Assembly: GCA_030372985.1 (NCBI GenBank)
Contig: JAUCQB010000039.1
Span: 1-64,000 of the forward strand
Direction: 5' to 3'
Length of the DNA stretch: 64,000 nt
From: Phycisphaerae bacterium
GTDB lineage: Bacteria > Planctomycetota > Phycisphaerae > UBA1845 > PWPN01
Position numbers and translations under genes: made by a program. The notes below the pieces were generated by a model. It was given only the letters and a program-made list of their open reading frames with translations. It had not been told where the DNA came from and made no database searches. Of this stretch, positions 1-10,151 are shown piece after piece (position 1 is the stretch's first letter; every line of letters begins with the position of its first letter).

Positions 1-91
1 GCGAGCGATCATCGGGCCGGAGCAGAGGAGTGGTGCCGAAATCATCGACAAGGAGTAGGACGGGATCTGCCCGCCTTCTTGAAAGCCGCTT

Positions 92-183
92 GGCCCGGAA
101 TCCTTCCGGGCCGCCTCGCGCGACCGAATCCGTTTGGCATTCGGTGATGATGAGGATGGGAATCCTCGACGCAAACGGCCCCA
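92..183. repeat. Dispersed palindromic repeat, copy 1
   Basis: About 92 bp upstream of pheT closely match 24037-24129. Both copies open with a perfect hairpin (GGCCCGGAA, short loop, TTCCGGGCC), then share a CGAATCC..GCATTCGGTGA block and end in GGCCCCA. The small ORF at 30-212 lies over this repeat and is not believed. Nothing else is recognised in the first 271 bases; pheS is not in the window. Confidence 0.7.
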
Positions 184-271
184 GAAGGGATTCTGGGGCG
201 AGCGAACGCTAGACACGCACTTGCCCGCCCGGTGAGCGAAGCCCGGGCTGCGGGCCTGGAGAATTGTCGAG

Positions 272-2680
272 ATGCTGATCTCGCTCAACTGGATACGCGA
301 TTTCGTCGATCTGCCGGCAGGATTCGATCCGCGCGAGCTGGCGGAGCGTTTCACCTGCACCAGCGCCGAGGTCGAAGGCGTTGAGCATACAACCTGTTCG
401 GCCTCCGGCTTGATTGCGGCGGGCATCGTCAGTATCGAGACCATCCCCGGCGAGAAGCCGTTGTTTGCCGTGAAGGTCGATCTGGGCGACCGACAGGTGG
501 ACACCGTGACCGTCGCCGAGGGGCTGAAGACCGGTGACCGCGTGATCTTCGCTCCGCCGGGTTCCACGCTGCCCGGCGTCGGCCAGGTCGGCGAGCGCAA
601 GACCGCCGGTCGCACCAGCGTGGGGATGATTGTTCCCGGTGACGCCCTTAGCCTGCCCACCGTCGGCCAGCGGGCCATGTGGCTGCCGCCGACCACAAGA
701 CCGGGCAGTCCCATCGACATGAGCCTGTTCGACGACTGGATCATCGAGGTCGACAACAAATCGATCACCCACCGGCCGGATCTGTGGGGCCACTACGGAA
801 TCGCCCGCGAAGTGGCGGCTATTTGCGACCGCCAACTGAAACCCTATCCGATCGCGCCGCCGCAGGAGCTGGACGACCCGGCGCTCCCGGCCGTTCCGAT
901 CGTGATCGACGACTCGGCCAAGTGCCCGCGTTACAGCGCGCTGCGGTTTACCGGCGTGCGACCGCAACCGGCTCCGTTGTGGATGCAGGTTCGCCTGGCT
1001 CACGTGGGGCTGCGGCCGATCGACATCCTGGTCGATCTGACCAACTACATCATGGCTGAGCTGGGCCAGCCGATGCACGCGTTCGACTGCGCGAGGATCG
1101 ATCGGATCGAAGTGGCGGTGGCCAGGCCGGGCGAGCAGTTCGTGACCCTCGACGGCTTCACCCGAACGATGCCTGAGGGTGCCCTCATGATCCAGTGCAA
1201 CCGCCAATCGGTGGCCCTGGCCGGCATCATGGGCGGTGCCAACACCGAGGTCACCAACCAAACCACCGATCTGCTGCTGGAGAGCGCCAACTTCGAGGCC
1301 GCCACGATCCGGCGTTGTGCCACCGCTCTCGGACATCGCACCGACGCCAGCGCCCGATTCGAGAAGTCGCAGGACCCGCACAACACGGTCATCGGGATCG
1401 GCCGTTTCGTCTACCTGGCGCGGCCCGAACTGCCGGACATGAAATTCACCAGCCGGCTTTCGGATTGCTTTCCGCACCCGCCGAAGCCGATCACCGTCCG
1501 CGTCGATCCGGCGTTTGTCGGCCGTTACATCGGGCGCGAGGTGCCGGCCGATCGGATCATGAGCATCCTGGCGAAGATCGGTTTCAGCGTGAAGGCCGTT
1601 GACGGCATGCTCGAGGTCGGTGTTCCGACCTGGCGGGCGACAAAAGACGTCAGCATTGAGGCGGATATCATCGAGGAGGTGGCCCGCTTCATCGGCTACG
1701 GGACGATCACGCCGGCGTTGCCCGAGGTCACCGTCCGTTACGCCGAGCCGGAAGCCATCACGCGACTGGAACGTCAGACGCTCACGCTAATGTGCGGCGG
1801 CATGAGTTATGCCGAGGTGCATCGTTATCTCTGGTTTGACGCCGATTGGCTCAAACAGTTGGGTTTTGACCCGGGTACGACGCTGTCACTGAAGAACCCG
1901 GTGGCGGCCGGCACCGAACGGCTTCGCACCACGTTGCTGCCCGGTCTGCTTGCGACCGTCGATCTGAACCGCCGTCACTTCGAGCATTTTGAACTGCTCG
2001 AAATCGGCAGCGCCTTCCCGCACGGACAGAAGGAATCGCCCGAGACGACCGAACAGCGGCACTTGGCGTTAGCTGTGGTCGCTCCCGGCCGAAAGCCTGC
2101 ACACGAGGATGCCCTGATCCTGCGGCTCAAGACCGATCTGGAAACTTTCGCGCGACAGGTGCTGAAAGGTCATTTTCAGTTCGCCGCCGAAGAAGCCGTT
2201 GCTCCGTGGGAGCATCAGGCCAAAACGGCCGCGGTGAGGCTCGACGAACAGACTGTCGGACGGCTCACCGCTGTGCCGGCCGCGTTCCGCCGCCGGATCG
2301 ATGAACACCTGGTGGCCTGGTCGGTGGTCCTGGCTGAGATCAATCTGTCGCTCCTGGCCGAGCGCCGGCCGGAGCCGCGGAAGCTGGCTCCCGTGCCCGT
2401 TTACCCGCGCATCAATCTGGATTTCTCCGTGCTCGCCCGGTCCACGCGACGTTACGACGAGATCGAACGGGCCCTGCGAACGTACGACCACCCGCTGTTG
2501 CGGCGGCTCGCCTTCGTGGACAGCTACGAGGGCGGTTCCGTACCCCAGGGCATGCGGAGCTTCACTTTCCGGGTGACCATCGGTGACCCCTCGCGGACGC
2601 TGACTGAACAGGATATCCAGGATTTCCGTTCGACTTTCCTTGAGTGGATGAAGAACCAGGACCTGGCTCTGCGGACATAG
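272..2680 (+). CDS. pheT: Phenylalanine--tRNA ligase beta subunit
   Basis: Large subunit of the heterotetrameric cytoplasmic enzyme that charges tRNA-Phe with phenylalanine. The 802-residue length is normal for the bacterial beta chain. The start MLISLNWIRDFVDLP is the family's characteristic N terminus. A tRNA-binding OB-like domain follows at about residues 40-150, then the B3/B4 editing region with a GQPMHAFD motif near residue 267, the B5 region, and the C-terminal FDX-ACB domain (about 705-802, ending in a LEWMKNQDLALRT tail). The partner pheS normally lies just upstream and would be outside the window. The next gene starts on the base after the stop codon, so the two are probably co-transcribed. 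Confidence 0.97.
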   Translation: MLISLNWIRDFVDLPAGFDPRELAERFTCTSAEVEGVEHTTCSASGLIAAGIVSIETIPGEKPLFAVKVDLGDRQVDTVTVAEGLKTGDRVIFAPPGSTLPGVGQVGERKTAGRTSVGMIVPGDALSLPTVGQRAMWLPPTTRPGSPIDMSLFDDWIIEVDNKSITHRPDLWGHYGIAREVAAICDRQLKPYPIAPPQELDDPALPAVPIVIDDSAKCPRYSALRFTGVRPQPAPLWMQVRLAHVGLRPIDILVDLTNYIMAELGQPMHAFDCARIDRIEVAVARPGEQFVTLDGFTRTMPEGALMIQCNRQSVALAGIMGGANTEVTNQTTDLLLESANFEAATIRRCATALGHRTDASARFEKSQDPHNTVIGIGRFVYLARPELPDMKFTSRLSDCFPHPPKPITVRVDPAFVGRYIGREVPADRIMSILAKIGFSVKAVDGMLEVGVPTWRATKDVSIEADIIEEVARFIGYGTITPALPEVTVRYAEPEAITRLERQTLTLMCGGMSYAEVHRYLWFDADWLKQLGFDPGTTLSLKNPVAAGTERLRTTLLPGLLATVDLNRRHFEHFELLEIGSAFPHGQKESPETTEQRHLALAVVAPGRKPAHEDALILRLKTDLETFARQVLKGHFQFAAEEAVAPWEHQAKTAAVRLDEQTVGRLTAVPAAFRRRIDEHLVAWSVVLAEINLSLLAERRPEPRKLAPVPVYPRINLDFSVLARSTRRYDEIERALRTYDHPLLRRLAFVDSYEGGSVPQGMRSFTFRVTIGDPSRTLTEQDIQDFRSTFLEWMKNQDLALRT

Positions 2681-4258
2681 ATGATGAACCGGCCTGCACG
2701 ACGATTTGCCTCCAAGGCTGCTTGCGTCCCGTTCCTCGCTGCGGCGCTGATGTGTCCTCCACGGCCGGCGGCCGCCCAGGTTTCACCGCCCGGTACCGTT
2801 GACACGGACACCGTCTGGAGCGGGGTCATCGAGATCAAGGGAGAAGTATGCATTCGGGACGCCTCGGTGCGCGTCGAACCGGGATCAACGATCCGTTTCC
2901 TCGGCGGCAAAGGATCGGGCGGCGCTTCCATCCGTTTCGGCGGCAGCGTGACCGGCAAGCGGTTGGGCAGTCGAAGTCGCCTGACGTTGGCGGGCACGGC
3001 CGAGCGCCCCATCACTGTTGAAACGCCGGAAGGCCATTCCCCCGGTTTCATCAGCGGCGACCTGGAGTCCGGATGCGCCCTTATTGCCCGGCATGTGGTG
3101 TTCCGCCGCCTGGGTTCCGTCGTCTCCGGCAAAGGAGGCGACCCGGCCGTGTTCCTCATCCTTAATTCGCCCGACAGCGATCTGTGGCTGTCGCATTGCC
3201 GATTCACCGATTGCGGCCGCATCCAGGCGGAATTCATCGGCGGGGCGGCCACGGCGGAGATTGACGGCTGCACCTTTGTTCGCACCATCGGCGACACAGC
3301 CATCGAGTTTCTGGGCACCGGCGAAGGTCTTCGGGTCATCGCCGACAACATCTCCAGCGCCGCGTTTCGAGTCGGGTGCCCCCAAACGCTGCTGAAGAAC
3401 AACGTTCTGGTCGGCGAATGGGCGTCCATGAGCGTCACCGTCAGGAACGTCCCCGGAATTGCGATCACGGGCAACTACGTTCACTGTGCGACCGACCGCG
3501 ACGAGGGCCGCTACGCTTTGCGATGCTCCGCCGAGGACGCGGTGGTGGCCGACAATGTTCTGCTCGGCGGCACGTATGTCATCGAACAATCGCCTCGTAC
3601 CCTGACCGGCAACGTTCTGGTGGGTGCGGCGGCCTTGCAGCCTGGTGTGACCCCCGGCAGCGCGGCGGCCGTGAAACTGACCACGACGCATTACCTGCTC
3701 TCGAAACCGGCGCCGCAGGCCAGGATCACTGATAATCTGTTTCTCGGCCCCGCCTATGCCGCGATTTCCGCCGGTCGCGAGAGCCCGCAGATTCATATGG
3801 AACACAATCTCTTCGACGGCTGGGGGGTGGCCAGACGAGCGATCCACTTCAACCTGCTGGTGCCCGCAGCACGTGACGCGCCGTTGGCGGCCAGGATCAT
3901 CGGTAACATCTTCGCGCGCTATCGCTCCGCTCCGGTCGCGGATGCCGCCAGGCACATTGGCACGGTGGCCCAGGCCGGTCTGAATGTCTTCGCCGAGGTG
4001 CCCGATACGCTTTACGAGACCAGCGATATCCAGAAGACTGCGCCGGGCGATCTCATTCTCCGGACGCTGGCGGATCTTCGGTTACAGGCACCGGTGGCGA
4101 CCAGGTCGGCTCTGTCTGCCGAGGCCCAGTTGCTGCAGCGGCAGCTCACGGTCGCCAAGGTGCGCGAAATGTGGTTCGACGCCTACCGCCCGCTGCAAGA
4201 TTCACCGCTGACCGGCAGCCGGCCCGCGGGACCGCGCCCTGACTCGTCGCCCGAATAA
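2681..4258 (+). CDS. Exported right-handed beta-helix protein
   Basis: A 525-residue protein of unknown function with a clear signal peptide (hydrophobic stretch LAAALMCPPRPAAA, cleavage near residue 32). The body is rich in repeated short beta-strand turns of the type found in parallel beta-helix proteins (for example IRFGGSVTGKR, LKNNVLVGE, ITDNLFLGPAY, IHMEHNLFDGW), with many Asn-Asn or Gly-Asn turns. Such folds are common in polysaccharide lyases and surface adhesins, but no catalytic residues could be assigned. It begins directly after the pheT stop with no spacer, so translation may depend on termination of pheT. A lyase, an adhesin or a structural surface protein are all possible. Confidence 0.75.
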   Translation: MMNRPARRFASKAACVPFLAAALMCPPRPAAAQVSPPGTVDTDTVWSGVIEIKGEVCIRDASVRVEPGSTIRFLGGKGSGGASIRFGGSVTGKRLGSRSRLTLAGTAERPITVETPEGHSPGFISGDLESGCALIARHVVFRRLGSVVSGKGGDPAVFLILNSPDSDLWLSHCRFTDCGRIQAEFIGGAATAEIDGCTFVRTIGDTAIEFLGTGEGLRVIADNISSAAFRVGCPQTLLKNNVLVGEWASMSVTVRNVPGIAITGNYVHCATDRDEGRYALRCSAEDAVVADNVLLGGTYVIEQSPRTLTGNVLVGAAALQPGVTPGSAAAVKLTTTHYLLSKPAPQARITDNLFLGPAYAAISAGRESPQIHMEHNLFDGWGVARRAIHFNLLVPAARDAPLAARIIGNIFARYRSAPVADAARHIGTVAQAGLNVFAEVPDTLYETSDIQKTAPGDLILRTLADLRLQAPVATRSALSAEAQLLQRQLTVAKVREMWFDAYRPLQDSPLTGSRPAGPRPDSSPE

Positions 4259-4375
4259 GGCATCTGCAAACACGGTGCCCGCGCCGTCAAACCTGGTCGA
4301 AGCCGCCCAACGGCGGCGCAGACCTGCCGCGACCGCGGGATAAGCGGTCGGCGATGGCGATCGAGGGAGATGAAC

Positions 4376-5485
4376 ATGAGCGATCAGGCCGCTGACAACA
4401 GGGCGTTCTCTCGGCGCCAGCTTCTCGCCGGCGGTTGTGCGACCGTCGCCGGGCTGACGGCCGTTCAAGGATCCGCGCAGCAACCCGCGACTCGACCCGT
4501 CGCGGGGCCGGACTCCTCCTCCTGGCCCAAGCCGATCAAGGCTTTTTGCATCGACTTTAACTGGTCCGGCGGCCAGGCATCGCCGCCGGGAACCTACGCC
4601 CACGCCGACCCTCCCGAACATGTCCGCTGGTACCGCGACCTCGGGGCCAACACCATCCAGACCTTCTGCGTCACCTACAACGGCTATGCCTGGTACCCCA
4701 GCGACGTCGCCCCGGTCACCCCCGGACTCAAGAGCCCGAACTTCCTCGGCGAGATGGTCGAACTCGGCCACAAGGCCGGCATGAGGGTGATGGGCTACTT
4801 CACACTTGGGGCCAATCCGCATTGGGAGAAGCTCAATCCGGACCTCGTTCACGGCGGTGATTCCCATGACATCAAGATTCCGATGACGCTCGAGTACCTC
4901 GACTATTTCTGCCGGTCGGTCGAAGATGCGATGCTCAAGACCGGCGTGGACGGGTTCATGATCGACTGGGTCCGCCCGACGCGGCACAAGAACTGGCTTG
5001 CCTGCGAGAAGGAGATGTACCGCCAGCTTCTCGGCGAGCAGTTCCCGGAATCGGGCGAGCCATCAGCGGAAATGGCACTGGAGTTCGACCGCCGAGCGAT
5101 GGAGCGGGCCTGGCGGCACATCCGGTGGACGGTTCGAGCCACCGGCCCGATCGTCATCTGGACCAACCACCCGTTCCTCAAGAACGAGTACCCGTTGTGG
5201 ACCGGCCATCGTTTGCTCAAGGAGGTGGACTGGGTGCTCAACGAGGCCCCGGAGCTCGATCACCTCGACTGGCTGCGGCAGCAGGTCGGGCCGCGAACGC
5301 TGATCATTCAGAACCTCTGCGGCTGGAAAGGTCATGACGCCTCCATGTGGAAGAAGATCGACCCCAAGGCCACGGGCTTCTACGGTTACGCCAGAGCCGA
5401 CGACAAGACCACCCTGCCCGACGCCGCAATCGAGGTGAACATCAAAAACATCGAGATCTTGCGAGAGGCGTATCACTCACTGTAG
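4376..5485 (+). CDS. Tat-signal putative glycoside hydrolase-like barrel protein
   Basis: The N terminus has a twin-arginine export signal (FSRRQLLAGGCATVAGL) that also contains a possible lipobox (LAGGC). The rest looks like a (beta/alpha) barrel: HVRWYRDLGANTIQTF, AGMRVMGYFTLGANPHW, VDGFMIDWVRPT, GPIVIWTNHP and a closing FYGYARADDKT. This pattern resembles putative glycosyl hydrolases related to the alpha-L-fucosidase group. The Asp of FMIDW is a plausible nucleophile, but this is inference. The ORF track starts at 4370; the ATG at 4376 is preferred because GAGGGAG ends 6 bases before it. A 117-base gap separates it from the beta-helix gene. The substrate is unknown. Confidence 0.65.
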   Translation: MSDQAADNRAFSRRQLLAGGCATVAGLTAVQGSAQQPATRPVAGPDSSSWPKPIKAFCIDFNWSGGQASPPGTYAHADPPEHVRWYRDLGANTIQTFCVTYNGYAWYPSDVAPVTPGLKSPNFLGEMVELGHKAGMRVMGYFTLGANPHWEKLNPDLVHGGDSHDIKIPMTLEYLDYFCRSVEDAMLKTGVDGFMIDWVRPTRHKNWLACEKEMYRQLLGEQFPESGEPSAEMALEFDRRAMERAWRHIRWTVRATGPIVIWTNHPFLKNEYPLWTGHRLLKEVDWVLNEAPELDHLDWLRQQVGPRTLIIQNLCGWKGHDASMWKKIDPKATGFYGYARADDKTTLPDAAIEVNIKNIEILREAYHSL

Positions 5486-5737
5486 GGCGACTCACGTTTG
5501 CCCGCAGAACTCGTTCTACGGTTCGGCCGCCGGTCGGCCTGCCCGCACCTGCGTCTCGCCACGCCGATGCGTAGCGAAGGAGCAAGCTTTGGGGCGAAGC
5601 CGGGCCCGTCAGCGCCTTCTCTTGCAGCGCAAGCCGGCAAGTAGTCCGTGACAGCCGCTTTCCCATTTGTGCGATCCTGCTTAGACTGTTGTCCACGATG
5701 GCCGGTCCGACGGGTTCGGCCCAGACGAGGGTGAGAT

Positions 5738-6043
5738 ATGGCACGCAAGATCGACGAGGCCCAGGTCCGGCATATCGGTCATCTATCTCGGCTGAATCCG
5801 ACCGACGACGAGGTTCGGCTGTTCAGCGAGCAGCTCTCGGCGATTCTTGAATACGTCGAGCAGCTGAACGAGGTGGAGACGGCCGACGTGCCGCCGACGG
5901 CGCATGCCCTGCCGGTGAAGAACGTCTTTCGGGCCGACGAGCCCCGGCCGGGTCTTGCGCCGGACCAGGCCCTGGCCAACGCGCCGCAGCGCGAGGGGAG
6001 CTTCTTCGCCGTGCCGAAGGTGCTCGATCAGGACAGCGCGTGA
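5738..6043 (+). CDS. gatC: Asp-tRNA(Asn)/Glu-tRNA(Gln) amidotransferase subunit C
   Basis: Small subunit of the GatCAB amidotransferase, which converts misacylated Glu-tRNA(Gln) or Asp-tRNA(Asn) to the correct amide form. The 101-residue length is typical. Family features are visible: VRHIGHLSRLNPTDDEV at the start, LSAILEYVEQLNEVET in the middle, and the DVPPTAH..NVFRADEP linker that wraps around GatA, ending in SFFAVPKVLD. A good ribosome site (GAGGGTGAG) precedes the ATG. gatA follows after 30 bases, so the pair forms an operon; gatB is not in the window. Confidence 0.95.
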   Translation: MARKIDEAQVRHIGHLSRLNPTDDEVRLFSEQLSAILEYVEQLNEVETADVPPTAHALPVKNVFRADEPRPGLAPDQALANAPQREGSFFAVPKVLDQDSA

Positions 6044-6073
6044 CCCGGCGACCGACGGGACGATGATCAGGCA

Positions 6074-7585
6074 ATGAATATGACCGCACCAACGCTGCTG
6101 GAAACCCGTGATTCGATACGAAACCGCACGATGACCTCGCAGGCCTGCGTCCAGCGATTGCTCGACGGCATTCGCACACTGGACCCCGCGATCAAGGCGG
6201 TTGTCAGTTACGACGCCGAGCGGGCCATGACGCTTGCCCGGCAGGCCGACGAGCGGATTGCCGACGGTCACGTCGACGGGCCGCTGGCCGGCGTGCCGCT
6301 ACTGATCAAGGACAATCTGTGCACCGCGTTCGGGCGGACGACCTGCGCCTCGCGGATCCTCGAAAACTTCAGCGCCCCGTACAACGCCCACGTCGTGGAG
6401 AAACTCGAAGCCGCGGGCGCGATCGTCGTCGGCAAGACCAACCTCGACGAGTTCGCCATGGGTTCGAGCACGGAAAACAGCGCCCTGATGGTCACGCGCA
6501 ACCCGTGGAACCTCGATTACGTTCCGGGGGGCAGTTCGGGCGGCTCGGCGGCGGCTGTTGCGGCAGGAATCACGGCCGGGAGTCTCGGTTCCGATACCGG
6601 CGGATCGATCCGCCAGCCGGCCTCGTTTTGCGGTGTGACCGGCCTCAAGCCGACCTACGGGCGCGTCTCCCGTTACGGTCTGGTGGCCTACGGCAGCAGC
6701 CTGGATCAGATCGGGCCGTTCGGCCGGACGGTACGCGACGTGGCTCTGCTGCTCGGCGTCATCGCCGGAAGGGACCACCGCGATTCGACGAGCGTCGATC
6801 GGCCGGTGCCTGATTACCTGGCGGCCCTGGAACAGCCTCTGAAGGGCGTGCGCATCGGCTATGCCGAGGAATACTTTGGCGAAGGCCTGGATCCCGAAGT
6901 GCGAGCGGCCGTCGAGGCGGCCATCGCGGTCTACAAGTCGGCCGGGGCCACCGTCCAGACCGTTCACCTGCCGCACATGAAGTACGCCATCGCCTGCTAC
7001 TACCTCATCGCCACCGCTGAGGCGTCGAGCAACCTGGCCCGCTACGACGGCGTCCACTACGGCCATCGCACGGCCGCGCCCAAGGATTACATCGACATGT
7101 ACTGCGCCAGCCGCCAGGAAGGCTTCGGGGCGGAAGTCCGGCGGCGGATCATGCTCGGCACTTACGCATTATCCAGCGGCTACTACGATGCCTATTACCT
7201 CAAGGCCCTCAAGGTGCGCACGTTGATCCAGCGAGACTTCGAGCAGGCCCTCGGCGACGTGGACGTCATTGCCTGCCCGACCTCACCGACGCCGGCGATT
7301 CGCATCGGCGAGAAGGTCAATGACCCGCTGGCCATGTACCTGATGGACATCTATACCGTCTCGGCCAACCTGGCCGGGATCCCCGCGATCAGCATTCCGT
7401 GCGGGTTCAGCAAGGCGGGCCTGCCCTTGACCGACTTGCGGGGGTCGGTCAAGGGCCTGCCGATCGGTCTGCAGCTCATGGGCGCCCACTTCGCCGAGGA
7501 CAGACTGCTGCGGATCGCTCACGAGTACCAGTTGCGGACCGACTGGCACACACGGACGCCGCCGATCGCCAACGGCGGCACCTGA
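6074..7585 (+). CDS. gatA: Glutamyl-tRNA(Gln) amidotransferase subunit A
   Basis: Amidase subunit of GatCAB that releases ammonia from glutamine for transamidation. At 503 residues it is slightly longer than usual. The amidase-signature catalytic triad is visible: Lys in [10 protein letters not shown] (about residue 78), the cis-Ser region in [15 protein letters not shown] (about 152-166) and the nucleophile Ser in [14 protein letters not shown] (about 174-187). The C-terminal part [20 protein letters not shown] is also typical. Two in-frame ATGs (6074 and 6080) are possible starts with only a weak ribosome site. It is co-directional with gatC and followed 15 bases later by the amidohydrolase start. 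Confidence 0.96.
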   Translation: MNMTAPTLLETRDSIRNRTMTSQACVQRLLDGIRTLDPAIKAVVSYDAERAMTLARQADERIADGHVDGPLAGVPLLIKDNLCTAFGRTTCASRILENFSAPYNAHVVEKLEAAGAIVVGKTNLDEFAMGSSTENSALMVTRNPWNLDYVPGGSSGGSAAAVAAGITAGSLGSDTGGSIRQPASFCGVTGLKPTYGRVSRYGLVAYGSSLDQIGPFGRTVRDVALLLGVIAGRDHRDSTSVDRPVPDYLAALEQPLKGVRIGYAEEYFGEGLDPEVRAAVEAAIAVYKSAGATVQTVHLPHMKYAIACYYLIATAEASSNLARYDGVHYGHRTAAPKDYIDMYCASRQEGFGAEVRRRIMLGTYALSSGYYDAYYLKALKVRTLIQRDFEQALGDVDVIACPTSPTPAIRIGEKVNDPLAMYLMDIYTVSANLAGIPAISIPCGFSKAGLPLTDLRGSVKGLPIGLQLMGAHFAEDRLLRIAHEYQLRTDWHTRTPPIANGGT

Positions 7586-7600
7586 CACGTGGGCCGACCG

Positions 7601-8902
7601 ATGAGCACTGTGGTTTATCAAGCCCGATGGATTCTTCCCGTCGCCTCGCCGCCGATCGAGAACGGTCGGCTCGTCGTGCAGGATGGCTGTATCGTCACCG
7701 CCGAGAAAGCAGGTGCACCCGATTCATCAGCGATCGATCTGGGCGACAGCGTCGTTCTCCCCGGTTTTGTCAACGCTCACACGCATCTCATGCTGACCGG
7801 CTGCCATGGCATTCGCTACCGCGGCTCATTCACGGGCTGGATTCGGAATCTGATGGCGGTCCATCCACGATTCGCCTTCGGTGACACAGTGCGTCAGTCG
7901 GTGCGGGAGGGCCTGGGGCAATCCATGGCAGCCGGCGTGACGACGGTGGGGGACATCGGTGATGGCGTGGAAGTGATCGAGGCCTGGGCTGCAGGTCGCA
8001 TGAACATCGCCGGCTTCCTCGAGGTTGTCGGTATCGGATCAAAGAGGGCGGGTGGACACCCAAAGGCGGTTCAGACCGCAGCCGAATTACTCCACCGCGG
8101 ATTCCTGGAACTTTGGGTGCCGCCCCGATCCAACAATCCTTTGACGCATCCCGGTCTGTTCACAGCCGGTCTCTCCCCCCACGCACCCTACAGCACGGAC
8201 GCGTGCGTTTACCGCGAAGCGATCGGCTGCGTTTCCGGGTTGTCTGGCATTTGTCGGCGCCTGTGTACTCATCTTGCCGAGACCCGCGAAGAAGAACAGT
8301 TCCTGCGCGACGGCACCGGACCTTTCCGCGAGCTGCTGGAGCAGTTCGGGCTGTGGGACGGTTCGTACCGTCCACCCGGTTGCTCGCCGGTGGAGTTCAT
8401 GGAGCAGATCGGGTTTCTCTCGCACCGGCCGCTGCTGGTCCACTGCAACTACGTGAGCGATTCGGATCTCGACCTGATCGCCGCCTCGGAGGCATCGGTG
8501 GCCTACTGTCCGCGCTCGCATCGCTTCTTTAACCACGAGCCGCACCGCTGGCGGGAGATGCTCGCTCGCGGCATCAATGTCTGCGTGGGCACTGATTCGC
8601 TGGCCAGCAATGATACGCTTTCGGTGCTTGATGAATTGCGGTTCCTCCGCTGCCTCGATCCGTCAATCCCGGGCGGGCAACTCATCCGCATGGGTACGCT
8701 GGCTGGAGCTCGTGCTTTGGGCCTTGACGACCAAATCGGCTCGCTGGAGGTCGGCAAGCGGGCGGACTTCACGGTCATCCCGCTCGACCGTGCCATGACC
8801 CACGACCCGGTGGAGGCGGTGCTGGCCGACAGCAGTTGTCCTTCCTCCGCGTTCGTCGGCGGATGCCAGTCGCGCGACTTTGCGCCTCGGGCTTCCGAAT
8901 GA
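7601..8902 (+). CDS. Metal-dependent amidohydrolase (MtaD/SsnA/chlorohydrolase type)
   Basis: Cytoplasmic metal-dependent hydrolase of the amidohydrolase superfamily, probably acting on a ring-nitrogen substrate such as an aminated purine, adenosine derivative or guanine. The expected metal ligands are seen in order: HTH in GFVNAHTHLM, His in CTHLAETREE, His in LLVHCNYVSD, and Asp in CVGTDSLASND. The N- and C-terminal beta-sandwich segments (LPGFVNAHTH lead-in and LEVGKRADFTVI) are present. The track start is a GTG at 7589; the ATG at 7601 (MSTVVYQARW) is chosen because it matches the usual N terminus. It directly follows gatA and may be part of the same transcript. The exact substrate cannot be read from sequence. 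Confidence 0.85.
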   Translation: MSTVVYQARWILPVASPPIENGRLVVQDGCIVTAEKAGAPDSSAIDLGDSVVLPGFVNAHTHLMLTGCHGIRYRGSFTGWIRNLMAVHPRFAFGDTVRQSVREGLGQSMAAGVTTVGDIGDGVEVIEAWAAGRMNIAGFLEVVGIGSKRAGGHPKAVQTAAELLHRGFLELWVPPRSNNPLTHPGLFTAGLSPHAPYSTDACVYREAIGCVSGLSGICRRLCTHLAETREEEQFLRDGTGPFRELLEQFGLWDGSYRPPGCSPVEFMEQIGFLSHRPLLVHCNYVSDSDLDLIAASEASVAYCPRSHRFFNHEPHRWREMLARGINVCVGTDSLASNDTLSVLDELRFLRCLDPSIPGGQLIRMGTLAGARALGLDDQIGSLEVGKRADFTVIPLDRAMTHDPVEAVLADSSCPSSAFVGGCQSRDFAPRASE

Positions 8903-9015
8903 GTGCTCAGGCGCTCTGAAACGAGACAGACCCCGGTTGCCGGTAAGGGAACACTGACCTATGATTTTCTGTGGTGTGCCCGATACGGGCGCGACATTTC
9001 TTGGAGAAAACGGAA

Positions 9016-9960
9016 ATGGCCAGACTCTACGACGACATCACGCAGACAATCGGCAATACGCCTCTGGTCCGAATCAGGCGGATCATCCAGGCGCCGGCGA
9101 CAGTCTACGCCAAGCTTGAGTTCTTCAACCCGCTGTCCAGCGTCAAAGACCGGATCGGCGTCTCGATGATCGAGGCGGCCGAGCAGGCGGGCAAGATGAA
9201 CAAGGATACCATCCTTGTGGAGCCCACCTCGGGCAACACCGGGATCGCGCTGGCGTTCGTCTGTGCCGCCAAGGGCTATCGCCTGATCCTGACCATGCCC
9301 GAAAGCATGTCCGTCGAGCGCCGCAGCCTCCTGCGGGCCCTGGGCGCCGAACTCGTCCTGACTCCCGCCTCACAGGGCATGAAGGGGGCGATCGCCAAGG
9401 CCGAGGAGATCGTGGCCCAGACGCCCGGCGCCTTCATCCCCCAGCAGTTTCAGAATCCGGCCAACCCGGAGATCCACCGCAAGACCACCGCCGAAGAGAT
9501 CTGGCGAGATACCGACGGGGCCGTGGATATTCTCATATCCGGCGTCGGCACGGGCGGCACGATTACCGGCGTGGCCAGCGCCATCAAGCCGCGCAAACCG
9601 TCGTTCAAGGCCATCGCCGTCGAACCGACCGATTCGCCGGTCATCACCCAGCAGCGTTCAGGTGAGGAACTCAAGCCCGGACCTCACAAGATCCAGGGCA
9701 TTGGCGCGGGGTTCATCCCCGGCGTGCTCGACCTGTCGCTCGTCGATGATGTCGTCCGGGTCACCAGCGAAGATTCCTTTGCCTGGGCCCGTAAGGCGGC
9801 CAAGGAGGAGGGCATCTTGTGCGGCATTTCGTCGGGTGCGGCCCTGTGCGCCGCCAACGAGGTCGCCCACCGCCCCGAGAACGCCGGCAAAATGATCGTC
9901 GCCATCCTGCCCAGTTGTGGAGAACGCTATTTGTCCACGCCGCTGTTCCAGGAGGGATAA
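9016..9960 (+). CDS. cysK: Cysteine synthase A
   Basis: PLP-dependent O-acetylserine sulfhydrylase that makes cysteine from O-acetylserine and sulfide. The 314 residues beginning [20 protein letters not shown] match the family. The PLP lysine lies in [11 protein letters not shown] (about residue 41), the substrate loop is [11 protein letters not shown], and the phosphate-binding glycines are [10 protein letters not shown]. The track start at 8971 is upstream; ATG 9016 is chosen because GGAGAA lies about 7 bases before it and the protein then begins at the conserved position. The 113-base gap to the amidohydrolase may hold its promoter. A cystathionine beta-synthase-like role is less likely at this length. 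Confidence 0.95.
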   Translation: MARLYDDITQTIGNTPLVRIRRIIQAPATVYAKLEFFNPLSSVKDRIGVSMIEAAEQAGKMNKDTILVEPTSGNTGIALAFVCAAKGYRLILTMPESMSVERRSLLRALGAELVLTPASQGMKGAIAKAEEIVAQTPGAFIPQQFQNPANPEIHRKTTAEEIWRDTDGAVDILISGVGTGGTITGVASAIKPRKPSFKAIAVEPTDSPVITQQRSGEELKPGPHKIQGIGAGFIPGVLDLSLVDDVVRVTSEDSFAWARKAAKEEGILCGISSGAALCAANEVAHRPENAGKMIVAILPSCGERYLSTPLFQEG

Positions 9961-10151
9961 GCCCGCGGCATCGCGTCCGGCAAAGAAATACCGCGCACGC
10001 CCGGCGGGGCGGTGATTGTTCCCATCCCTGCCGGTTATGTCTGGATGTTGCCCGCGGCGTTGTGCGCGAGCAGAAGTGAGGCACACGGCCTTATCGTTGC
10101 CCGGTTGGTCACTCCGAATCACGCGGGGCTGTGATCCGCCAACGGCTGGAG

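Noticed and set aside
30-212. 60-codon ORF at the window start
   Set aside because: It lies over the palindromic repeat and reads as Arg/Ser-rich noise.
209-1477. 422-codon minus-strand ORF
   Set aside because: It is antisense to pheT and contains only shadow-type composition.
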